Source of the DNA: Halomicrobium salinisoli
GTDB taxonomy: Archaea; Halobacteriota; Halobacteria; Halobacteriales; Haloarculaceae
Assembly (NCBI RefSeq): GCF_020405185.1
Contig: NZ_CP084463.1
Location: 434,001-498,000 of the forward strand
Direction of reading: 5' to 3'
Length of the DNA: 64,000 nucleotides
The notes under the pieces were generated by a model. That model did no database searches, had not been told where the DNA came from, and saw only the letters and a program-made list of their open reading frames with translations. Below, one piece after another: positions 43,790-52,945 of the stretch; positions within the stretch are counted from its first letter, which is position 1, and each line of letters starts with the position of its first letter. A program made the position numbers and the translations under genes.

Positions 43790-44599
43790 CTACGGCGCCT
43801 CGACGTCCGGGTCCTCCTGCCCCTCCCGGATCGCCCGCGGGACCCGCTCGATGACGTCGGTCGCGACCATGCCGGAGCCGTACTCGTCGGCCGCGAGGAC
43901 GCCCGCGCGGCCAGCGATCCAGGTCCCGAGCCGCACCGCTGTCGCGGGCGCCAGCCCCTGTCCGAGCAGCGACCCGACGATTCCCGCGAGCGTGTCGCCG
44001 GTCCCGGCCACGGTCATCGCGGGCGAGCCGACGTCGTTGGTCCACCGCTGCTCGCCGTCGATGATCTCGTCTTCCGCGCCCTTCGAGATGACGACGACCT
44101 CCATCTCCCGGGCGAAGTCGTCCAGCGAGCCGTACTCGTCCTCGATCCGCTCCACCTCGGCGGCGTCGGGCGTCACCACGGCGGTCCCGACGTCGGCCTC
44201 CAGCGCCGCGCCGATGGCCGTCGCGTCGATCACGAGTGGGACGTCGATCCCCTCGACGACCTCCCGGACGGCGTCGGGATGGGGGTCCTCCAGGCCCGGC
44301 CCGATCACCACGGCGTCGGCCCACTCGGCGAGTGCGAGCGCCTTGCTGACCGAGTCCGCCGTCAGGACGTCGCCGGTGAACCGGCCGGCCAGCAGGTTCG
44401 GCGAGAACCCGGCGACGGTATCGACGGCGCGCTCGGCGGTGAGGATCCGCGCGACGTCGGTCCCGGTCCGGAGCGCCGCCAGCCCCGACAGCGCCGGCGG
44501 GCCGGGGTACTCGATGCTGCCGCCGACGATGCCCACGCGCCCGTTGTCGCCCTTCTCGGAGTCCGCCGCCGTCGAGAGTTCGCTCAGGAGGTCGGTCAC
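43790..44599 (-). CDS. nnrD: ADP-dependent NAD(P)H-hydrate dehydratase
   Basis: It repairs hydrated NAD(P)H using ADP (or ATP). The 269-aa protein is the stand-alone C-terminal half of the YjeF family: GRVGIVGGSIEYPGPPALSGLAALRTGTD at residues 20-48, VIGPGLED, VIDATAIGA, VVTPDAAEV, and the catalytic VAGTGDTLAGIVGSLLGQG. The epimerase domain (NnrE) is not attached, unlike many archaeal fusions. GTG 44599 (VTDLLSELST) is the best start; sequence before it lacks support. Confidence 0.9.
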   Translation of the reverse strand: MTDLLSELSTAADSEKGDNGRVGIVGGSIEYPGPPALSGLAALRTGTDVARILTAERAVDTVAGFSPNLLAGRFTGDVLTADSVSKALALAEWADAVVIGPGLEDPHPDAVREVVEGIDVPLVIDATAIGAALEADVGTAVVTPDAAEVERIEDEYGSLDDFAREMEVVVISKGAEDEIIDGEQRWTNDVGSPAMTVAGTGDTLAGIVGSLLGQGLAPATAVRLGTWIAGRAGVLAADEYGSGMVATDVIERVPRAIREGQEDPDVEAP

Positions 44600-44825
44600 G
44601 GGCGGAGTTCGGCCCGGACGACCATGTGCCGCGGGGGATCCGGGGAGCGAGCCGACGCAATCGGTGCGCAAGCGGCGGGTTCTGGGAAGCGACCCGCAGC
44701 TACCGGCGGCGGACCGCGGCGGCCGTGGAGCGACGCGATGCGGCGGGACAGCGGCGGCGAGGGCGGGACGACGGTCGTCCCCTGGGGCGAACGTATCGGC
44801 TCTCCGACCGTCGTCTGACGGACTC

Positions 44826-44831
44826 TTTTAT
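44826..44831 (+). promoter_or_regulatory. TATA box for the 52-aa gene
   Basis: TTTTAT is centred 27 nt before ATG 44856, which fits a leaderless transcript. Confidence 0.5.
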
Positions 44832-44855
44832 GGGTCACGGTCGTTCGTCGGGCCG

Positions 44856-45014
44856 ATGAACGACGGCGCACTGGATCTGGAAGAGGTCACGCTCGAGCTC
44901 ACCGAGGAGGAGCTGGAGGCCATCGACGAGAAGGCCTTCGCGGAGCACCGGGACAACCGCGAGGCGGCGATTCGGGACCTGCTCGACGAGTGGCTGAAGG
45001 CCCGCGAGGACTGA
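44856..45014 (+). CDS. Small ribbon-helix-helix-like protein
   Basis: A 52-aa protein with the pattern of a ribbon-helix-helix DNA-binding fold: strand LEEVTLELT, helix EEELEAIDEKAFAEH, and helix NREAAIRDLLDEWLKARE, where the REAAIRDLLDEWL segment is the classic second helix. It probably dimerises. It is preceded by a good TATA box and followed by htpX after 78 nt. The regulated gene is unknown. Confidence 0.78.
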   Translation: MNDGALDLEEVTLELTEEELEAIDEKAFAEHRDNREAAIRDLLDEWLKARED

Positions 45015-45092
45015 CGCCGCCGCGCTCCCTCGACGGCGCGTGGCCGGCGCCCAGCCAGAAAGTACTAGTGGCCCGGTAGGTAACCGGCGCAC

Positions 45093-45917
45093 ATGCGACA
45101 CCTAGGTCTGAAAGCGCGGATGGCGATCGCGGGATCGATCCTGTTCGCGTTCTACGCCGTCGCCGCGGTGGTGGCGATGGGGATGTTCGACGCGCCGCTG
45201 GCCCTCGTGCTGGCGGGCAGCGTCGTCTTCGTCGGGGTACAGTACAAGGTGGGCAAGTGGATGGCGATCCGGTCGGTCGGCGCCGAGGACATGCCGGAGG
45301 ACCAGTATCGGGAGATCCACCGGCGGGTCGACCGCCTCTCGGAGGACATGGGCATCGAGAAGCCGCGGCTGATGGTCGCCCGGATGGGCGTGCCCAACGC
45401 CTTCGCCGTCGGGCGGAAGGGCGCCGGCACGGTCGTCGTGAGCCAGGAGCTGCTGGCGACGCTGACGGCCGACGAGGTCGAGGGCGTCCTCGCCCACGAG
45501 CTGGCGCACATCCGCAACCGCGACGTGGTGATGATGGTGCTGGGCCAGGGCGTGGCCTCCATCGTCGCCATCGTCGCCCAGTGGATCGTGCTGCTGACGG
45601 GCGACAACGAGATCGTCGACTTCTTCCTGGCCATCGTGGTCGGCCAGATCGTCCAGATGCTCGTGATGGTCTTCGTGATGGCCATCTCGCGGTACCGCGA
45701 GTACGTGGCCGACGCCGACGCCGCTGCCGAGGTCGGCGGGGAGCCGCTGGCCAGCGCCCTGGAGAAGATCAGCCGGGGCAACGAGCGGGCCAGCGAGTCG
45801 GCCGTCGACGAGAACGTCAGCGCGCTGTGCATCTTCGGCCAGGAGCGGGGCCTGATCGCGACGCTGTTCGCCTCGCACCCGCCCGTCGAGAAGCGCATCG
45901 AGCGCCTGCGTAACTGA
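45093..45917 (+). CDS. htpX: Membrane zinc metalloprotease HtpX
   Basis: An M48 integral membrane protease that degrades damaged membrane proteins. The 274-aa protein has two N-terminal transmembrane helices (residues 12-31 and 34-51), the zinc site H135-E136-L-A-H139 in GVLAHELAHIRNRDV, two further hydrophobic segments (about 146-168 and 178-202) and the third ligand region ISRYREYVADADAA. The usual C-terminal SHPPVEKRIERLR is present. It overlaps the next small membrane protein gene by one base. Confidence 0.95.
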   Translation: MRHLGLKARMAIAGSILFAFYAVAAVVAMGMFDAPLALVLAGSVVFVGVQYKVGKWMAIRSVGAEDMPEDQYREIHRRVDRLSEDMGIEKPRLMVARMGVPNAFAVGRKGAGTVVVSQELLATLTADEVEGVLAHELAHIRNRDVVMMVLGQGVASIVAIVAQWIVLLTGDNEIVDFFLAIVVGQIVQMLVMVFVMAISRYREYVADADAAAEVGGEPLASALEKISRGNERASESAVDENVSALCIFGQERGLIATLFASHPPVEKRIERLRN

Positions 45918-46156
45918 TGCCCGTCGACCTGCGGACGCTGCTGGCCGGCGTGCTCGGCGTCGGGCTGGGGCTCCTGCTCGTCGCCGCCCCGGAGTCCGTC
46001 GTGCGCGCTCACGGGGTCGGCCGCGTCCCGGGTCCACGGCGGGGCGAGTACGGCGACGACGGCGAGTCGAGCGGGCGCGTTCGACTCCTCGTCCGCGTCG
46101 TCGGCGGCGTGCTCGTCCTCGCGGGCCTGTACTTCGGGTACCAGGCGCTGGCCTGA
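45917..46156 (+). CDS. Small membrane protein coupled to htpX
   Basis: A 79-aa protein with two hydrophobic segments (residues 8-24, LLAGVLGVGLGLLLVAA, and 60-78, RVVGGVLVLAGLYFGYQAL) joined by a charged Gly/Arg/Asp loop. Its ATG shares the A of the htpX TGA, so it is translated with the protease. It may assist HtpX, but I know no family for it. Confidence 0.68.
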   Translation: MPVDLRTLLAGVLGVGLGLLLVAAPESVVRAHGVGRVPGPRRGEYGDDGESSGRVRLLVRVVGGVLVLAGLYFGYQALA

Positions 46157-46517
46157 TACCGGCGAGCGGACCGCGCGCCGCCGGGTCCTCAGCACGGCCC
46201 GTCCGTGCTACCGGTTCCTGCTGCCGAACGAGCGGACACCTACGAGGTTCTCTCGCGACCTCGACGAGCGCGTCGGGACGCCCAGCCGGCGGCCGCCGCC
46301 GTGGAGACCGACGTCCGCGCCGAGTGCGGTGCGGCGTTGGCGCCGGGCCACGGCGCGTGTCGTCTGCGACGTCGAGCGTGCCGTGGACGGGGCGACTGCC
46401 GCGTCGCTCGGCGACGGACGGCGGTTTTCGTCCAGTTCTGTACTCCCGAGAACCACTTCAAAGAACAAATGTGATATAGTAATAAACTTGTGCTCGAGTG
46501 AACGTCTCGGAACCAGC
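46157..46517. other. 361-bp intergenic region before the metabolic island
   Basis: No supported gene. The first 280 bp are GC-rich with no recognisable protein. The last 60 bp turn AT-rich: GATATAGTAATAAAC (46473-46487) is the likely promoter of the CitE-like gene, about 34 nt before its ATG. This is the left boundary of the accessory island. Confidence 0.5.
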
Positions 46518-47414
46518 ATGACAGCGACCCCGTCCCGACGCTCGCTTCTGTACGCACCGGCAGACGACACCGCGATCCTCGAGTCGGCGTTCGACTCCGA
46601 AGCGGACGGCGTCGTCTGCGAACTCGAAGACGGCGTCGACGGGGCCGCGAAAGCCGACGCCAGAGACAACGTCGAGCGCGTCGTCCCGGGCCTCTCGTCG
46701 GCCGATACGGAGGTGTGCGTTCGTATCAACAGTCTCAAATCGGACTGCTGGATGACGGATCTGGACGCGGCGCTCGCCGCCGGCGTGGACACGGTCGTCC
46801 TCCCGAAGGTCGACTACGGCCACGAGGTCCGCACTCTCGCGAGCGTCGTCCGACAGCTGACGACCGAGGCCGAGCGGCCGGACGTGATCGTCGCCCTCGA
46901 GCGACCGCGCGGCGTCTTCTACGGTCGAGAGATCGCGGAGGTCTGCGCGGAGATCGACGTGGTGACCGCGGCGTACCAGGGGTACGCCGACTACTGCGAG
47001 TACACGGGAGCGTCCTCGACGAACGACGAAATCCGACATTTCCTGAACCGGCTGCTGGTCGGATACGCCGGCCTCGCCGGCATCGAGCCGATCGCCCCGG
47101 CCGACGTCCGGGTCGAGGACGCCGATCGGGTACGGGCGTTCGCCGAACGGTGCTCCGAGATGGGGTACGACGGTCAGCTGGCGCTTCACCCCGCGCAGGT
47201 CGAGGTTCTCAACGACGTCTACAGTCCCAGCCGAAGCGAGTACGAGCAGGCCAGGCACCTCGTTTCGACGTACCGCGAGTCCGAGGCGGGCTCGATGGTC
47301 GTCGACGGCGTGTTCCTCGACCGACCGGTCGTGAACCGATACGTCGATACGGTCAGACAGTACGAGGCGATCCACGACATCGAGCCGACCGTCGAGTACG
47401 ACTTCCTCGAGTGA
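46518..47414 (+). CDS. CitE-like (HpcH/HpaI family) C-C lyase
   Basis: A 298-aa TIM barrel of the citrate lyase beta-subunit/malyl-CoA lyase group. Motifs: RRSLLYAPADDTAILESAF at the start, GVVCELEDGVDGAAKADAR with the metal-ligand glutamate/aspartate, VCVRINSLKSDCW with the substrate arginine, VVLPKVDYGHEV, IVALERPRGVFYGREI, and GYDGQLALHPAQVEVLN. Family members cleave or form beta-hydroxyacyl-CoA thioesters. As no citrate lyase alpha or gamma gene is near, a malyl-/citramalyl-CoA-type reaction is more likely. It opens the 46.5-61.1 kb island. Confidence 0.88.
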   Translation: MTATPSRRSLLYAPADDTAILESAFDSEADGVVCELEDGVDGAAKADARDNVERVVPGLSSADTEVCVRINSLKSDCWMTDLDAALAAGVDTVVLPKVDYGHEVRTLASVVRQLTTEAERPDVIVALERPRGVFYGREIAEVCAEIDVVTAAYQGYADYCEYTGASSTNDEIRHFLNRLLVGYAGLAGIEPIAPADVRVEDADRVRAFAERCSEMGYDGQLALHPAQVEVLNDVYSPSRSEYEQARHLVSTYRESEAGSMVVDGVFLDRPVVNRYVDTVRQYEAIHDIEPTVEYDFLE

Positions 47415-47489
47415 TCTGCGGGGCGGTCCCGCGCCGTCCCACCGGCTGGTCCGGCGCTCGCGGCCAGACCGGGGTCGGCGGTCCGGTGG

Positions 47490-48464
47490 TCACGGCACCA
47501 GCAGGACTTTCCCGGTGCTCTCGCGGTCTTCGAGCGCGGCGTGGGCCGAGGCCGCCGCCTCGAGGGCGAACGTTTCGCCGACGTGAACGTCGACGTCGGA
47601 GCCCGCAAGCAGCGATCGGAGCTCGGGGATCGCCCGCTTGACGCGCTCGGGCCGCGTTGAGAGAGCGTGTCCGAGATGGTACCCGACGACGGACTTGTTC
47701 GTGAACAGCAGCCGGGGGAGAGACACGGACGGGACCTCTCCGCTCGCCATCCCGTAGGAGACGACGCGACCGAAGTCGGCGAGTCCGTCGAGACTCTCGT
47801 AGAACGCCTCGCCGCCGACCCCGTCCAGGACGAGGTCGACGCCCTCCCGTTCGGTCAGTTCGCGCAGCCGCTTCGAGACGGAGGCGTCCGTGTAGTTGAT
47901 CGCGTGATCGGCACCGAGCCGCTCCGCGAGGGCCAGCTTCTCCGGGGTGCTGGCCGTCCCGAAGACTTCGACGTCCGGCGTCGCTGCGGCGATCTGGACG
48001 GCGGCGGTCCCGACCCCGCCGGCCGCCGCGTTGATCAGAACGCGGTCGCCGGGTTCGAGCCCGCCCCACTCGAACAGGGCGTTGTGTGCGGTCAGAAACT
48101 GGACGGGGAACCCCGCCGCGTCTCTCGTGGATATCGCGTCCGGGACCTCGAAGGCGGTCTCTTCCGGTGCGACGACCCGTTCCGCATACCCGCCGCCCTC
48201 GACGAACGCCGCCACGTCGTCCCCCGCCTCGAACGCCGTGTCGTCGCCGGTCTCGACGACCGTCCCGCTGACTTCGATCCCGGGTACGTACGTCGGTTCG
48301 GGTCCGTTCGGGTAGCGGCCCCGCCGTTTCTCGACGTCCGCGAAGTTCAGCCCCGCCGCCGCGACGTCGATGCAGAGTTCGCCCTCGCTCGGAGTCGGTT
48401 CCGTCGATTCCGTCGGCTTCAGGACGTCAGGTGGTCCGTACTCCCGCACTTCGATGCTTCGCAC
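47490..48464 (-). CDS. Zinc-free quinone oxidoreductase-type MDR dehydrogenase
   Basis: A 324-aa NADPH-dependent medium-chain reductase, likely a quinone or enoyl reductase. It lacks the structural-zinc cysteine cluster. GroES-like part: VDVAAAGLNFADVEKRRGRYP and YVPGIEVSGTVVETG. Rossmann part: NAAAGGVGTAAVQIA and DLVLDGVGGEAFYESL. The end STGKVLLVP is typical. The start is uncertain: GTG 48464 begins the conserved RSIEVREYG; GTG 48497 would add 11 residues. It is divergent from the alcohol dehydrogenase gene and converges with the CitE-like gene. Confidence 0.88.
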   Translation of the reverse strand: MRSIEVREYGPPDVLKPTESTEPTPSEGELCIDVAAAGLNFADVEKRRGRYPNGPEPTYVPGIEVSGTVVETGDDTAFEAGDDVAAFVEGGGYAERVVAPEETAFEVPDAISTRDAAGFPVQFLTAHNALFEWGGLEPGDRVLINAAAGGVGTAAVQIAAATPDVEVFGTASTPEKLALAERLGADHAINYTDASVSKRLRELTEREGVDLVLDGVGGEAFYESLDGLADFGRVVSYGMASGEVPSVSLPRLLFTNKSVVGYHLGHALSTRPERVKRAIPELRSLLAGSDVDVHVGETFALEAAASAHAALEDRESTGKVLLVP

Positions 48465-48549
48465 GGCCTGATGAACCGCCGTGTTCGTTTTCAACACTTC
48501 GATATGAATTATAGATTTACAGACTTCATTTTATATTCTTTTCAGAAAA

Positions 48550-48558
48550 TATTTTAAA
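48550..48558 (+). promoter_or_regulatory. TATA box for the alcohol dehydrogenase operon
   Basis: TATTTTAAA is centred 26 nt before ATG 48580, in a 115-bp AT-rich divergent promoter region. CTATAATT on the other strand (48507-48514) is the likely box for the quinone oxidoreductase gene. Confidence 0.6.
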
Positions 48559-48579
48559 CGGCATGGGGTATCCGGGTCC

Positions 48580-49698
48580 ATGACTCGAACGGTCGATGCA
48601 GCAGTGATACCCGACCACGACGCGGACGGGTTCGAGGTCGAGTCGGTCGAACTCGAGGAGCCGCGCTCGAAGGAGGTCCGGATCGACGTAGAGTACGCCG
48701 GCGTGTGTCACACCGATTGGCACGCCGTCGAGGGGGACCTCCCGTCGCGGCATTACCCCACAGTGGGCGGCCACGAGGGGGCCGGCGTGGTGACCGAAGT
48801 CGGCGAGGGCGTCGACCACGTCGACGTCGGCGACCGGGTCGTGACCGTCTGGGTTCCCGGGTGCGGGCGCTGCGACCAGTGCGTGCGGGGCAACCAGCAC
48901 CTCTGCGTCAACGGCGGCTCGAATCTCACCCGGGGCCCCCAGCCCGACGGCACCTTCCGGATGCGCCAGGGCGACGCCGACGTCGGCCAGTACCTGCTGC
49001 TCGGGACGTTCGCGACGGAGACGGTCGTCTCGGCGGACGCGGTCGTTCCGGTCCCCGACGAGCTCCCGCTGGACGTCGCGTCGATCGTCGGGTGCGGCGT
49101 CGCCACCGGGTTCGGATCGATGGCGTACCGGGCGGACGTCGACCCGAACGACACGGTCGTCGTGATCGGTGCCGGTAACGTGGGCCTCAACGCCGTCCGT
49201 GGCGCCGTGCAGGCCGGTGCCGGGCGCATCGTCGCCAGCGATCCGCTGGCGAACAAACGCGAGATGGCCCGACAGTTCGGTGCGACCGACGTGGTCGATC
49301 CGACCGACGCGGATCCGGCCGCCGTCGTCGCGGACCTGACCGACGGCGCCGGTGCCGACGTAACGGTCTTCACGGTCGGCGTCGGATCGGGCGAGCTCAT
49401 CGGCGAGGCGTATCAGACCCTCGGCGAGCGCGGCGAACTGATCGTCACCGCGACGTCGCCGGACGATCACATCGACGTCCCGCCGCTGGATCTGTACCTG
49501 ACCGAGAAGTCGATCAAGGGCTGTCTCTACGGAGGGACGAGTCCGCGGCGCGCCGTCTCCGAGATCGTCGACATGTACCTCGACGGGCGCTACGACCTGG
49601 AGACGCTCATCTCGCGAACGTACGCGCTCTCGGACGTGAACGAGGCCTACCGGAACCTCCTGGACGGCGAGGACGTCCACAGCGTCCTGCGGTGCTGA
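48580..49698 (+). CDS. Zinc-dependent class III-like alcohol dehydrogenase
   Basis: A 372-aa MDR alcohol/aldehyde dehydrogenase. Catalytic zinc ligands lie at C43 (AGVCHTDWH), H65-E66 (GGHEGAG) and the GCGVATGFG cysteine. The structural zinc loop CGRCDQCVRGNQHLC is intact, and VIGAGNVGLNAV is the NAD site. The pattern GGTSPRRAVSEIVDMYLDG is shared with class III and with actinobacterial NDMA-dependent alcohol dehydrogenases. It leads a plus-strand operon with the hydroxy-acid oxidase (2-nt gap after the stop) and the CoA transferase, which suggests stepwise oxidation and activation of an alcohol. Confidence 0.92.
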   Translation: MTRTVDAAVIPDHDADGFEVESVELEEPRSKEVRIDVEYAGVCHTDWHAVEGDLPSRHYPTVGGHEGAGVVTEVGEGVDHVDVGDRVVTVWVPGCGRCDQCVRGNQHLCVNGGSNLTRGPQPDGTFRMRQGDADVGQYLLLGTFATETVVSADAVVPVPDELPLDVASIVGCGVATGFGSMAYRADVDPNDTVVVIGAGNVGLNAVRGAVQAGAGRIVASDPLANKREMARQFGATDVVDPTDADPAAVVADLTDGAGADVTVFTVGVGSGELIGEAYQTLGERGELIVTATSPDDHIDVPPLDLYLTEKSIKGCLYGGTSPRRAVSEIVDMYLDGRYDLETLISRTYALSDVNEAYRNLLDGEDVHSVLRC

Positions 49699-49700
49699 GC

Positions 49701-50897
49701 ATGTCGGAGGAGCAATCGCACGGCGAGCGACGACAGGGCGAGGTGTACGTCGACGGCACCCTGAAGGGCAACGACCGCGATACGCCGGTCGCGTACGACC
49801 GGCTGCAGTCGGCGGCCAGGGAGACGCTGTCGAGCGAGGCGTTCGCGTACGTCGCCGGCGGCGCCGGGAGCGAGCGGACGATGCGGAACAACCGCCGCGC
49901 GTTCGACCGCTGGCGGCTGGTCCCCCGGATGCTCCGCGACGTCGACGACCGCGAGCTGACCACCCGGCTGTTCGGTCAGACGCTGCCCGTCCCGTTCCTC
50001 CTGGCCCCGATCGGCGTCCAGTCCATCGTCCACGACGAGGCGGAACTCGCGACGGCCCGGGCCGCCGCGACCGAGGAGATACCGCTCGTCCAGAGCATGG
50101 CGGCGTCCCGTCGCCTGGAAGACGTGGCGTCGGCCCTGGGGGAGACCCCGGGGTGGTTCCAGCTGTACTGGAGCCGCGACCGCGAGGTGACCAGGAGCGC
50201 CATCGACCGGGCCGAGCGTGCGGGATACGGAGCGATCGTGGTGACGGTCGACACGCCGCTGCTCGGCTGGCGTGAGCGGGACGTCCGCGAGGGGTACCTG
50301 CCGTTTCTCGACGGCGAGGGGCTGGCGAACTACACGACGGATCCGGCGTTCCGCGACCGGCTCGACGCGCCCCCCGAGGAAGACGAGGAGGCGGCGATCC
50401 GGGAGTTTCTCGACGTGTTCACCGACGCCTCGCTGGACTGGGAGGACCTCTCGTGGCTCTCGGCACAGACCGATCTCCCCCTGATCGTCAAGGGGATCGT
50501 CGCTCCGGAGGACGCCCGCCTCGCGGTCGAACACGGCGCCGACGGCGTCGTCGTCTCGAACCACGGCGGCCGACAGGTCGACGGGGCAGTCGCGTCGCTC
50601 GCGGTTCTGCCCGAGATCGCGGAGGCGGTCGGATCCGTCCCCGTGCTGTTCGATAGCGGGATCCGAACGGGCGCCGACGCGCTGAAAGCACTGGCGCTCG
50701 GTGCGGACGCCGTCCTCCTCGGTCGGCCCTACGCCTACGGCCTCGCCGTCGGTGGCGCGTCCGGCGTCCGTGACGTCGCCGCGAACTTCCGGGCCGACCT
50801 GGACATCACGATGGGGCTCGTGGGCTGTTCGCGGCCCGCGGACGTCGACCGCCAGGTCGTCCGACGCACCGCTCGACCGCCAGCCGAAACCCGGTGA
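49701..50897 (+). CDS. FMN-dependent 2-hydroxy-acid oxidase/lactate monooxygenase-like
   Basis: A 398-aa FMN TIM barrel that oxidises 2-hydroxy acids. Motifs: FAYVAGGAGSERTMRNNRRAF, LLAPIGVQSIVH, FQLYWSRDREV, VVTVDTPLLGWRERD (FMN/substrate), LIVKGIVAPEDA with the lysine, and the catalytic histidine-arginine in VVSNHGGRQVDG, then FDSGIRTGADALKALALGADAVLLGRPYAYGL. Length and the long loop at residues 205-250 match lactate 2-monooxygenase-type members. ATG 49701 is preferred to GTG 49692. It lies 2 nt after the alcohol dehydrogenase. Confidence 0.92.
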   Translation: MSEEQSHGERRQGEVYVDGTLKGNDRDTPVAYDRLQSAARETLSSEAFAYVAGGAGSERTMRNNRRAFDRWRLVPRMLRDVDDRELTTRLFGQTLPVPFLLAPIGVQSIVHDEAELATARAAATEEIPLVQSMAASRRLEDVASALGETPGWFQLYWSRDREVTRSAIDRAERAGYGAIVVTVDTPLLGWRERDVREGYLPFLDGEGLANYTTDPAFRDRLDAPPEEDEEAAIREFLDVFTDASLDWEDLSWLSAQTDLPLIVKGIVAPEDARLAVEHGADGVVVSNHGGRQVDGAVASLAVLPEIAEAVGSVPVLFDSGIRTGADALKALALGADAVLLGRPYAYGLAVGGASGVRDVAANFRADLDITMGLVGCSRPADVDRQVVRRTARPPAETR

Positions 50898-50902
50898 TAC
50901 AC

Positions 50903-52126
50903 ATGCAGGACACCAATCGCGACACGACGGGCACGGACGACCGGCTCCCGCTCGAGGGGGTTCGCGTCATCGACGCGGGGACGCTGATAGCGGCGCCGCT
51001 GGCCGCCAGCCTCCTGGCCGACTTCGGCGCGGAGGTCGTCAAAATCGAGCACCCCGAGTACGGCGACGGGCTCAGACAGCTCGAACCGATGAAAGACGAG
51101 GTGCCGCTGTGGTGGAAAGTGACCGGCCGGAACAAGGAGTGCGTGACGCTCGACCTGTCCACCGACGAGGGCGCACGGCTGTTCAGGGAGTTAGCCCGCG
51201 ACGCCGACGTCGTCACCGAGAACTATCGGCCGGGCACGATGGAGAAGTGGGGGCTCGGATACGACGCGCTCTCCGAAGTGAACCCGGAACTGGTCATGTT
51301 GCGGGTCTCCGGATACGGACAGACCGGCCCGGACAGCGACCGGCCCGGTTTCGGGCGCATCGCCAGCGCGAAAAGCGGCGTGACGACCCTGATCGGCGAG
51401 GAAGACGGACCGCCGATGACCCCGGGGTTCCCCCTCGCCGACACCGTCGCGGGCGTGTTCGGTGCGCTCGGCGTCCTGATCGCGCTCTACGAGCGCGAGC
51501 GGAGCGGGGGACAGGTCGTCGACCTCGGCCTGTACGAGGGGCTGTTCCGCCTCCTCGAGTTCACCGCCATCGAGTACGACCAGACGGGCACCGTGAGCCG
51601 CCGGTCCGGAAACGATCACTCCTACGTGGCGCCGAGTTCGACCTACGAGACCGCCGACGGTGAGTACCTCACGATCACGGCGACGACTCCCAGCATCTGG
51701 GCCCGCCTCTGTGCGGCGATGGACAAGGAGGGCCTGGTCGACAATCCCCGCTTCGAGACCAACGAACGGCGCGTCGAACACGCCGACGAGATCAACGGGA
51801 TCGTTCAGGGGTGGGTCGGTGCACACACCCGCGAGGAACTCGAAGACGCCCTGGCCGCCCACGACGTCCCCTACGGCTTCGCCTACGACGTCGAGGACAT
51901 CTTCGCCGACGACCACTACTGGGCCCGCGAGATGCTCGTTTCCGTGGCCGACGAGGACCTCGACGACCCCGTCGTTCAGGGCGTGGTCCCGAAACTCCGG
52001 GAGACGCCGGGGGAAGTCAGCCACCTCGGTCGGAAGCACGGCGCCGACACGGAGGCGGTGTACCGACGGCTCTGCGACCTCTCGGACGAGGACATCGAAC
52101 GGTTGCGTTCCGAGGGAATCGTCTAG
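50903..52126 (+). CDS. Family III CoA transferase (CaiB/BaiF type)
   Basis: It transfers CoA between carboxylic acids. The 407-aa protein has LPLEGVRVIDAGTLIAAPLAASLLADFGAEVVKIEHP, TENYRPGTMEKWGLGYD, SGYGQTGPDSDRPGF and the catalytic aspartate D180 in GFPLADTVAG. The family length is about 400 aa. ATG 50903 is chosen; a GTG at 50894 overlapping the previous stop would add three residues. It ends 4 nt inside the converging YrdC gene. In context it may activate the acid made by the preceding dehydrogenase and oxidase. Confidence 0.93.
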   Translation: MQDTNRDTTGTDDRLPLEGVRVIDAGTLIAAPLAASLLADFGAEVVKIEHPEYGDGLRQLEPMKDEVPLWWKVTGRNKECVTLDLSTDEGARLFRELARDADVVTENYRPGTMEKWGLGYDALSEVNPELVMLRVSGYGQTGPDSDRPGFGRIASAKSGVTTLIGEEDGPPMTPGFPLADTVAGVFGALGVLIALYERERSGGQVVDLGLYEGLFRLLEFTAIEYDQTGTVSRRSGNDHSYVAPSSTYETADGEYLTITATTPSIWARLCAAMDKEGLVDNPRFETNERRVEHADEINGIVQGWVGAHTREELEDALAAHDVPYGFAYDVEDIFADDHYWAREMLVSVADEDLDDPVVQGVVPKLRETPGEVSHLGRKHGADTEAVYRRLCDLSDEDIERLRSEGIV

Positions 52127-52776
52127 GCGGAGGACGTCGGGAAGATGTCGACTACCTCGTTCAGCTCGTCGACGGTGACGTCGCCGAGCCGAGGAACGCT
52201 CGGTTCGTCGCCGGTCAGATCGACGATCGTGCTCGACTGGGTCGTCTCCTGGGCGCTCCCCTCGAGGAGGTAATCGACGCGATCGCCGACCTGATTCATC
52301 GCCAGCTCGAGATCGACCAGCTGGTCGTCGGCCTGCCCCGTGAGGTTCGCCGAGGTCATACAGAGCGGCATGTCTACGGCGGCCGACAGGTCGCGCCAGA
52401 CCGGATTACCGAGACAGCCGATCGCGACCGTGTCGCCCCCGGCGACCACGCGGTCCGGGACCTCGCCGGTCTTCTCGACGATGACGTTCAGCGGGCCCGG
52501 CCAGAACGCCTCGACGAGGGCGTCGACGCGTTCGGGCTGGTCGATCGTCCCCCAGACGTCCCAGTCGTCGGGGTCGCGAATGAACATCGTGAGCGGGTCG
52601 GTCGGCTCGCGGTTCTTGATCCTGAACGCGCGCTCGATGGCGTCCTCGTTCCAGGGGTCCAGCGTCAGCGCGAGGTTGGTGTCGCTCGGCGCGACGACGA
52701 CGCCCCCATCGAGGATGCACTCGGCCGCCGTGTCGATCCCCTCGGGCGTCGGCTCGAGCAGTTTCTCCTCGATCAT
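52123..52776 (-). CDS. Divergent Sua5/YciO/YrdC-family protein
   Basis: A 217-aa YrdC-fold protein. Genuine threonylcarbamoyl-AMP synthases have PTDTxYGL; here the motif is APSDTNLALTL, with Tyr-Gly changed to Leu-Ala. The KxR pair is kept (IKNREPTDPL), as are SANLTG and the SSTIVDLTG ending. These changes suggest a paralogue with altered substrate, not the tRNA t6A enzyme, although that cannot be excluded. It lies between the two plus-strand operons of the island on the minus strand, with its 3' end overlapping the CoA transferase gene. Confidence 0.83.
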   Translation of the reverse strand: MIEEKLLEPTPEGIDTAAECILDGGVVVAPSDTNLALTLDPWNEDAIERAFRIKNREPTDPLTMFIRDPDDWDVWGTIDQPERVDALVEAFWPGPLNVIVEKTGEVPDRVVAGGDTVAIGCLGNPVWRDLSAAVDMPLCMTSANLTGQADDQLVDLELAMNQVGDRVDYLLEGSAQETTQSSTIVDLTGDEPSVPRLGDVTVDELNEVVDIFPTSSA

Positions 52777-52945
52777 GCGTCCTCGCTCCTCGGTGCCGTC
52801 CGGTCGCGGACGCGAGTCCAGCGAGTCTCTGACATCGTCATGCTTCGTTTACCTGTACTGTTGATTAAAAGTCTTCCTAGTTGTATTGAAATCGCGATCC
52901 ATCGCGTCGCCGTCCCGAAACGACCGAACAATATTCTTCATCGTT

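Noticed and set aside
43740..44660. Long upstream extension of the 66-aa membrane protein in the same frame
   Set aside because: It overlaps the well-supported NAD(P)HX dehydratase in another frame and is Arg/Gly-rich, typical of a GC-bias shadow frame.
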